Source: Desulfovibrionaceae bacterium UBA930
GTDB lineage: Bacteria; Desulfobacterota; Desulfovibrionia; Desulfovibrionales; Desulfovibrionaceae
Assembly (NCBI GenBank): GCA_002293605.1
Contig: DBDO01000161.1
Location: forward strand, 1,174-11,905
Direction: 5' to 3'
Length of the DNA: 10,732 nucleotides
The position numbers were made by a program, and so were the translations under genes. The notes below the pieces were generated by a model. It saw only the letters and a list, made by a program, of their open reading frames with translations, did no database searches and had not been told where the DNA came from. Shown here piece after piece: positions 6,552 to 10,732 of the stretch (positions are counted from its first letter, which is position 1; the number at the start of each line of letters is the position of its first letter).

Positions 6552-8206
6552 ACGCCGCTGACGCAAGCAGGCCGAAGGGCCCTGGCAAAGGGGCGGGGGG
6601 AGCAAAGCCCGAACCCGCCTCTTCCCCGGTCCGGGCCGGATTCGGTACAGTGGACTCTTCTCCCAAAAATCTGACGGATGCGGGAAAAGAGGCAGCCAAA
6701 GACGCGCGCGCCGCAAAGGAAAAAATAGCCAGCGCGCCCGCAAGGCAAAAAAACAGCGGGGACGAGGTGCGCAGCTTCGGCGTGGTGCGTTCCCTGGCCT
6801 GGGCAGCCATGACCCTGACCGTGGCGCTTTCCGTCATTGTGGCCCTGTACCTTGGCAATATGGCCGGAAAGACCCTGCTCAGTAAAAGCCAGAGTTTTGC
6901 CCTGCTGCTGGCCGACAACCTGAACAACCAGATATACAGACGCTTTACCCTGCCCACGGTCAGCATTTTCGGGCGGGTAGATCTGAGCAATCCAGAGCAG
7001 TACCGCGCCCTTGACGGCGTTGTCCGTTCCATCATCCAGGGCCTAAACGTGGATGATGTCCGTATTTTTTCCCACAACAGAATGGTCCGTTACGCCACCA
7101 ACGCTGGAGAGCGGGATAAAACAGATCTGGCCAGTCCTTCGGTAGAGCGGGCTTTTATCGAAGACGGCCCCATATATGACATTTTGGACGGCATTCCTTA
7201 CTGGCAGGCTTTTTTTCACCTTTCTCTAGCTTCCGAGACCTTTCGCATGCGCACAACCTACCCCTTGCGCATTGAAAACCGCGTGAGTTCTTCCACGGCG
7301 GACGGCCCCTTTATGGGCGTGCTGGAGTTTACCCAGGACATAACCAGGGATATAAAAAACGCCATACGCTTCCAGCAACTTGTGCTGGGGGTGACCCTGC
7401 TCAGTTCGGGCATGCTGATGGTGCTTTTGATGCTGCTGGTGCGCAGGGCGGAACTTGCGCTCGCCCTGCGCATGGCCGAAGCCCAGCGCTTGCAGCGAGA
7501 ACTCCACCAGCATGAAAAGCTGGCCGGCATGGGCCGTGTTGTGGCCAGCATTGCGCATGAAATCAGAAACCCGCTGGGCATCATTTCCTCCAGCGCCGAA
7601 CTGCTGCTCAAGCGCGCCGGGAGGGAAAACCCCGGCACCGTGCGGGTTCTGGAGGCAATCTACGATGAAGCCAAACGCCTTTCGCGCACGGTCAGCGATT
7701 TTCTGGACTATGCAAGGCCCCGTCAGCCCAGGCAGGAGCCGGTGGAAATCGGGCAGGTCATCAACCAGGCCCTGACCTTTCTCGGGCCGGATCTGGCCGA
7801 ACGAGAAATCGGCGTGGTGCGCGCGGGTCTTTTGGATGAGCCGCTCCATGTGCCGGGCGACAGGGATTTTTTATACCGGGCCTTCTACAACATCATGAGC
7901 AACGCCGTGCAGGCCATGGGCGCGTCCGGCACGCTCACTATTACGCTTGGCAGGAGCGAAGAGCCCGAAAACTTCATCACTCTGCGCTTTCACGATACCG
8001 GCGGCGGCTTCCCCAAAGGCAGCATGGCCCAGCTGCTGGATCCTTTTTTCACCACCAAGGACGATGGCACGGGCCTTGGCCTGCCGATTGTCAACAGCAT
8101 CATAAGCAGCCATAATGGCTCCCTGACGCTCGGCAATGCCCCTGACGGAGGCGCGGAGGTACTGGTGCAACTGCCCGCCCTGCCATCCGGGACTGCGCCG
8201 GAATAA
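6548..8206 (+). CDS. Membrane sensor histidine kinase (two-component system)
   Basis: This inner-membrane kinase should autophosphorylate on histidine and pass phosphate to the response regulator encoded 20 bases downstream. Numbered from the CTG start (552 aa), there is a basic, Ala/Pro-rich cytoplasmic N-terminus of about 80 residues. TM1 is at about 83-103, a periplasmic sensor at 104-277, and TM2 at 278-298. A short coiled coil leads to the HisKA domain with H337 in IAHEIRNPLG. The ATPase domain has N448 and N452, DTGGG (483-487), PFFTTK (499-504) and GTGLGL (507-512). No HAMP domain is visible. The sensor may be Cache/PAS-like (VDDVRIFSHNRM), but this is only a guess. The layout resembles ZraS/NtrB-type kinases that partner sigma-54 activators. 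The start is uncertain among TTG 6518, CTG 6548 and GTG 6650; the function is not. The signal is unknown. Confidence 0.92.
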   Translation: MNAADASRPKGPGKGAGGAKPEPASSPVRAGFGTVDSSPKNLTDAGKEAAKDARAAKEKIASAPARQKNSGDEVRSFGVVRSLAWAAMTLTVALSVIVALYLGNMAGKTLLSKSQSFALLLADNLNNQIYRRFTLPTVSIFGRVDLSNPEQYRALDGVVRSIIQGLNVDDVRIFSHNRMVRYATNAGERDKTDLASPSVERAFIEDGPIYDILDGIPYWQAFFHLSLASETFRMRTTYPLRIENRVSSSTADGPFMGVLEFTQDITRDIKNAIRFQQLVLGVTLLSSGMLMVLLMLLVRRAELALALRMAEAQRLQRELHQHEKLAGMGRVVASIAHEIRNPLGIISSSAELLLKRAGRENPGTVRVLEAIYDEAKRLSRTVSDFLDYARPRQPRQEPVEIGQVINQALTFLGPDLAEREIGVVRAGLLDEPLHVPGDRDFLYRAFYNIMSNAVQAMGASGTLTITLGRSEEPENFITLRFHDTGGGFPKGSMAQLLDPFFTTKDDGTGLGLPIVNSIISSHNGSLTLGNAPDGGAEVLVQLPALPSGTAPE

Positions 8207-8226
8207 TTCCAATCTGTGAGTGAGCC

Positions 8227-9609
8227 ATGACGAACGATCAAGCCCATATCCTGCTGATAGATGATGAAAAAAACTATCTTCTGGTGCTGGAACTTCTGCT
8301 GCTTGATGCCGGGTACGCGGTCACTGCCTTAAGCGATCCCGAAGCGGCTCTGGCCTTTCTGGACGAATCCGAGGTGGATGTCATTATCACGGATATGAAA
8401 ATGCCCCGCCTGTCGGGCAAGGATGTACTCGCGCACATCAAACGTGATTATCCGCATATTCCGGTGCTGATCATGACCGCCTTCGGCTCTATTGAGGGCG
8501 CGGTGGATGTCATGAAAATGGGGGCTTTTGATTATATCACCAAGCCTTTTGCCAATGACGAGCTGCTGCTTTCCGTGCAGAACGCTTCTGAACTGGCCAA
8601 GGTGCACCGGCGCTACCGCCTCTTGCACGAAAGCCTTGAAGAGCGCTACGGCCTGCACCAGATCATCGGCAAAAGCAAGGGCATTCGCAATGTGCTGGCC
8701 CTGGTGGACAAGGCGGCTCCGACAAAAAGCAACGTGCTTATTTCCGGTGAATCCGGCACGGGCAAGGAACTGGTGGCCAGGGCCATTCATTTCGCCTCCC
8801 CGCGCAAAAGCGGGCCTTTTATCAGCGTGAACTGCATGGCCCTCAACCCCGGCGTGCTGGAGAGCGAACTTTTCGGGCACGAAAAAGGCTCCTTTACCGG
8901 CGCAGTAGCCATGCGACGGGGACGCTTCGAACTGGCGAGCGGCGGCACGCTCTTCTTAGATGAGATAGGCGAACTTTCTCACGACATGCAGATCAAACTG
9001 CTGCGGGTGCTCCAGGAACGCCGTTTTGAACGCGTGGGCGGCTCAGAGGAAATAGAGGTTGATATCCGGGTGGTTACCGCCACGAATAAGGATTTACAGC
9101 AGGAAGTCGAAAAGGGGAATTTTCGAGAAGATCTCTACTACCGGCTGAACGTTGTGCATATGCAGCTGCCGCCCCTGCGCGAACGCCGGGAAGATATCCC
9201 CCTGCTGCTGGCCCATTTTATGGAAAAAATCGCGGAAGAAGGCCACCTGCCGCGTAAATCGATTGTTCCGGAGGCCCTGGACTATCTCTCGGGCTACGAA
9301 TGGCCGGGCAACATCCGGCAGCTTGAAAATGTGGTGGAACGCTGCATGGTCATGGTGTCCGGCGAATCCATTACGGTTGCGGACCTGCCGCCCGAGGTCA
9401 AGGATGACGAAGCCCAGCTCAAAAACGCCCTGGATATGCTGCCGGTGGAATTAAACCTTGCCGACACCCTGGATAAGCTGGAAGCGGCCCTGATTCGCCG
9501 CGCCCTGGCCAGAGCCGACTTTGTGCAGGTAAAGGCCGCGGATTTGCTCGGCATCTCTAAAAGCCTGCTCCAGTATAAACTCAGAAAGTACAGTATTACC
9601 GGGCACTAG
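8227..9609 (+). CDS. Sigma-54-dependent response regulator (NtrC/ZraR family)
   Basis: This cytoplasmic activator should drive RNA polymerase-sigma-54 open complex formation when phosphorylated. The receiver domain (1-120) has the acidic pair D12/D13, phospho-acceptor D56 in ITDMKMP, T84 and K106. The AAA+ domain (about 143-380) has Walker A GESGTGKE (174-181), the sigma-54 contact loop GSFTGA (221-226; Ser in place of the commoner Ala), Walker B LFLDEIGE (242-249) and the arginine region FREDLYYRLNV (299-309). A Fis-type HTH (about 430-457) ends with AADLLGISKSLLQYKL. The 460 residues are standard for the family. The ATG is preceded by GTGAG at six bases. It is the obvious partner of the upstream kinase. 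Targets are unknown, but a candidate sigma-54 promoter lies in this same window before the ketoacyl synthase gene. Confidence 0.97.
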   Translation: MTNDQAHILLIDDEKNYLLVLELLLLDAGYAVTALSDPEAALAFLDESEVDVIITDMKMPRLSGKDVLAHIKRDYPHIPVLIMTAFGSIEGAVDVMKMGAFDYITKPFANDELLLSVQNASELAKVHRRYRLLHESLEERYGLHQIIGKSKGIRNVLALVDKAAPTKSNVLISGESGTGKELVARAIHFASPRKSGPFISVNCMALNPGVLESELFGHEKGSFTGAVAMRRGRFELASGGTLFLDEIGELSHDMQIKLLRVLQERRFERVGGSEEIEVDIRVVTATNKDLQQEVEKGNFREDLYYRLNVVHMQLPPLRERREDIPLLLAHFMEKIAEEGHLPRKSIVPEALDYLSGYEWPGNIRQLENVVERCMVMVSGESITVADLPPEVKDDEAQLKNALDMLPVELNLADTLDKLEAALIRRALARADFVQVKAADLLGISKSLLQYKLRKYSITGH

Positions 9610-9614
9610 GCAGC

Positions 9615-10520
9615 ATGCCAAGCGTCAATATCACCATTGTCACACACAACCGCCTGCATTTGACACGCATCTGCCTGGAAAGCCTGCTGCCCTCCCTGCG
9701 CGGGGAAGTTCATGTTTCCATCATTGACAACGGCAGCAGCGATGGCTCCCTCGCCTACCTGCAAGGCCTTGCCGCGCAGGATTCCCGGCTTACGGTAACC
9801 CCCCTGCCCCGTAACATGGGGGTAGCTATTGCAGCCAACTTGGGCTGGGCTTTGCGCGAGTGCGATTACTACTGCAAGCTGGATAATGATATTGAAATTC
9901 TTCGTCCTGACTGGCTGGAGCGGATTGTGGATCTACTCGAGCATTCCCCGGAAGTGGGCATGGCCGGGTATTGCCTGCTTGACTGGCATGCCAAAACGCC
10001 GCTTACCCTCCCCTCCGGACGCACCTTCCTGCAATCTCATGCCTGCAACGGGGCCTGCGCCGTCATTCCGCGCAGAGTCCACTCCGCCTGCGGTTTTTGG
10101 AACGAGGATTACGGGCGCTACGGCTATGAGGATCTGGACTACAATAACCGCGTGATGCTCAAAGGCTGGCGCATCGGCTATCTGGAAGAAGGAGAAAAGA
10201 CGGTCCGGCACCTGGGCTTTGAACAGGATGTGGATGCAGACAGAGAAGCCATGAAGCGGCAGAGCCTGAGCAGCGGCTTTGGCGGCGAAAAGCTTTACCT
10301 GCTCAACAAATTTCTTTTTGAGCAGGGAATACGGGATCTCCATGTCGCCCGAAAATACCTGCCGGAAAATAGTGAAAAAGGCATTCGCTTCCGCTTGCAG
10401 GATGCCTGCCGCCCCCTGATGCACTTGCAGCAGCGGCTTTTGCGGGAAGTTCCCTATTCCGTGGACGGCGATAGAGTGCGCCTGGATTTCAGCCGCATTC
10501 AGCACCTGTCCAAGCTGTAA
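9615..10520 (+). CDS. Family 2 glycosyltransferase
   Basis: This is a GT-A-fold enzyme that transfers a sugar from a nucleotide-sugar donor to an unknown acceptor, probably in cell-surface glycan synthesis. VNITIVTHNR (4-13) begins the nucleotide-binding fold, and IIDNGSSDGS (36-45) and NMGVAIAANLG (67-77) follow. The metal-binding DXD motif is LDNDIEI (89-95). NGACAVIPR (145-153) and GYEDLDYNNR (170-179) supply the acceptor-side and catalytic acidic residues. There is no membrane segment, so it is soluble or peripherally attached. The C-terminal 90 residues are helical and basic with no named domain. The ATG is only five bases after the response regulator stop, with a weak Shine-Dalgarno (TAGG), suggesting coupled translation. 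It is the last gene of the operon, and its link to the pentose phosphate or two-component genes is unclear. Confidence 0.92.
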   Translation: MPSVNITIVTHNRLHLTRICLESLLPSLRGEVHVSIIDNGSSDGSLAYLQGLAAQDSRLTVTPLPRNMGVAIAANLGWALRECDYYCKLDNDIEILRPDWLERIVDLLEHSPEVGMAGYCLLDWHAKTPLTLPSGRTFLQSHACNGACAVIPRRVHSACGFWNEDYGRYGYEDLDYNNRVMLKGWRIGYLEEGEKTVRHLGFEQDVDADREAMKRQSLSSGFGGEKLYLLNKFLFEQGIRDLHVARKYLPENSEKGIRFRLQDACRPLMHLQQRLLREVPYSVDGDRVRLDFSRIQHLSKL

Positions 10521-10535
10521 TACGGTATTCAATTT

Positions 10536-10558
10536 AAGGAAGAGTCGGCTTCTTTTTT
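10536..10558 (+). terminator. Weak intrinsic terminator candidate after the operon
   Basis: AAGGAAG (10536-10542) can pair with CTTCTTT (10549-10555), including one G-U pair, across a six-base loop. The run of six T (10553-10558) forms the end of the stem and the tail. It starts 16 bases after the glycosyltransferase stop. The stem is A/T-rich and not very stable, so efficiency is doubtful. Confidence 0.4.
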
Positions 10559-10631
10559 GGGGCTTCGCCCCCCTGCAAGGGACTATTGCCCCTTGACCCT
10601 TCCGCCGAAAAGCGGCAAAGCCGCTTTTCGG
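10559..10631. repeat. Palindrome cluster, possible REP-like intergenic element
   Basis: Three hairpins follow one another. GGGGC-TTC-GCCCC is at 10559-10571. CAAGGG and CCCTTG (10576-10581 and 10590-10595) are separated by eight bases. CCGAAAAGCGGC-AAA-GCCGCTTTTCGG (10605-10631) has a perfect 12-bp stem and a 3-base loop, with further pairing outside it through CTTCC and GGAAG. None has a T-tract on its 3' side on either strand. The density of palindromes suggests a dispersed intergenic repeat, but only one copy is visible in this window. Confidence 0.5.
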
Positions 10632-10693
10632 AAGTTGCGGGTATAGAGCCGTTCGCCCGTTACACAGTGAAGGCAAACGCATCTGAGGCAGAC

Positions 10694-10709
10694 ACATCTG
10701 AAAAGATGT
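10694..10709. repeat. Small palindrome ACATCT-GAAA-AGATGT
   Basis: A perfect 6-bp stem closes a GAAA loop near the window end. The half-site CATCTGA also occurs once just upstream (10680-10686). It could be an operator or leader hairpin of a gene beyond the right edge. No gene is seen between 10521 and 10732. Confidence 0.3.
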
Positions 10710-10732
10710 CCCCTGTACTCCCATTTCTGCTT

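Noticed and set aside
10559..10571. GGGGC-TTC-GCCCC read as an intrinsic terminator
   Set aside because: The T run lies 5' of the stem on the + strand, and on the minus strand it becomes an A run after the stem. Neither gives a U tail.
9933..10724. 263-codon antisense frame covering the glycosyltransferase and the hairpin region
   Set aside because: It reads through the palindrome cluster and opposite a clear GT2 gene; the protein is featureless.

Overview
The window is GC-rich, gene-dense bacterial DNA in which every supportable gene reads on the + strand. The combination of a MerR-type regulator, rpe and tkt in tandem, a sigma-54 two-component pair and tightly packed genes resembles Desulfovibrio-type sulfate reducers (Desulfovibrionales). 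This is a judgement from protein character and gene order remembered from that group. No rRNA or other taxonomic marker is present.

Left block (1-2655). The 3' part of a GNAT/FemAB-like acyltransferase gene overlaps by 4 bp an unusual arginase-fold protein. After a 115-bp gap comes a ketoacyl-ACP synthase III-like enzyme with its Cys-His-Asn triad intact. The gap holds a good match to a sigma-54 (-24/-12) promoter. The three genes look like the end of an acyl-transfer or specialised metabolite/glycan-modification locus that continues off the left edge. The product is unknown, and this is the part of the window most likely to hold something undescribed.

Middle spacer (2656-2894). There is no gene here. 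It holds a nested inverted-repeat structure, an A/T palindrome and a weak promoter candidate in front of the next operon.

Right block (2895-10520). Six co-directional genes are packed like one operon: a MerR-family regulator with a long unrecognised tail, ribulose-phosphate 3-epimerase (rpe), transketolase (tkt), a membrane sensor histidine kinase, a sigma-54-dependent response regulator and a family 2 glycosyltransferase. Gaps are 13, 32, an overlap, 20 and 5 bases. Rpe and transketolase supply the non-oxidative pentose phosphate reactions. The kinase and regulator form a complete phosphorelay whose signal and targets cannot be read from the window. The kinase start is odd: the best-placed Shine-Dalgarno points to a CTG codon overlapping the tkt stop.

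Tail (10521-10732). This non-coding stretch holds a weak terminator candidate followed by a run of hairpins that looks like a palindromic intergenic repeat element. No tRNA, rRNA, CRISPR array, insertion sequence or phage gene was seen.
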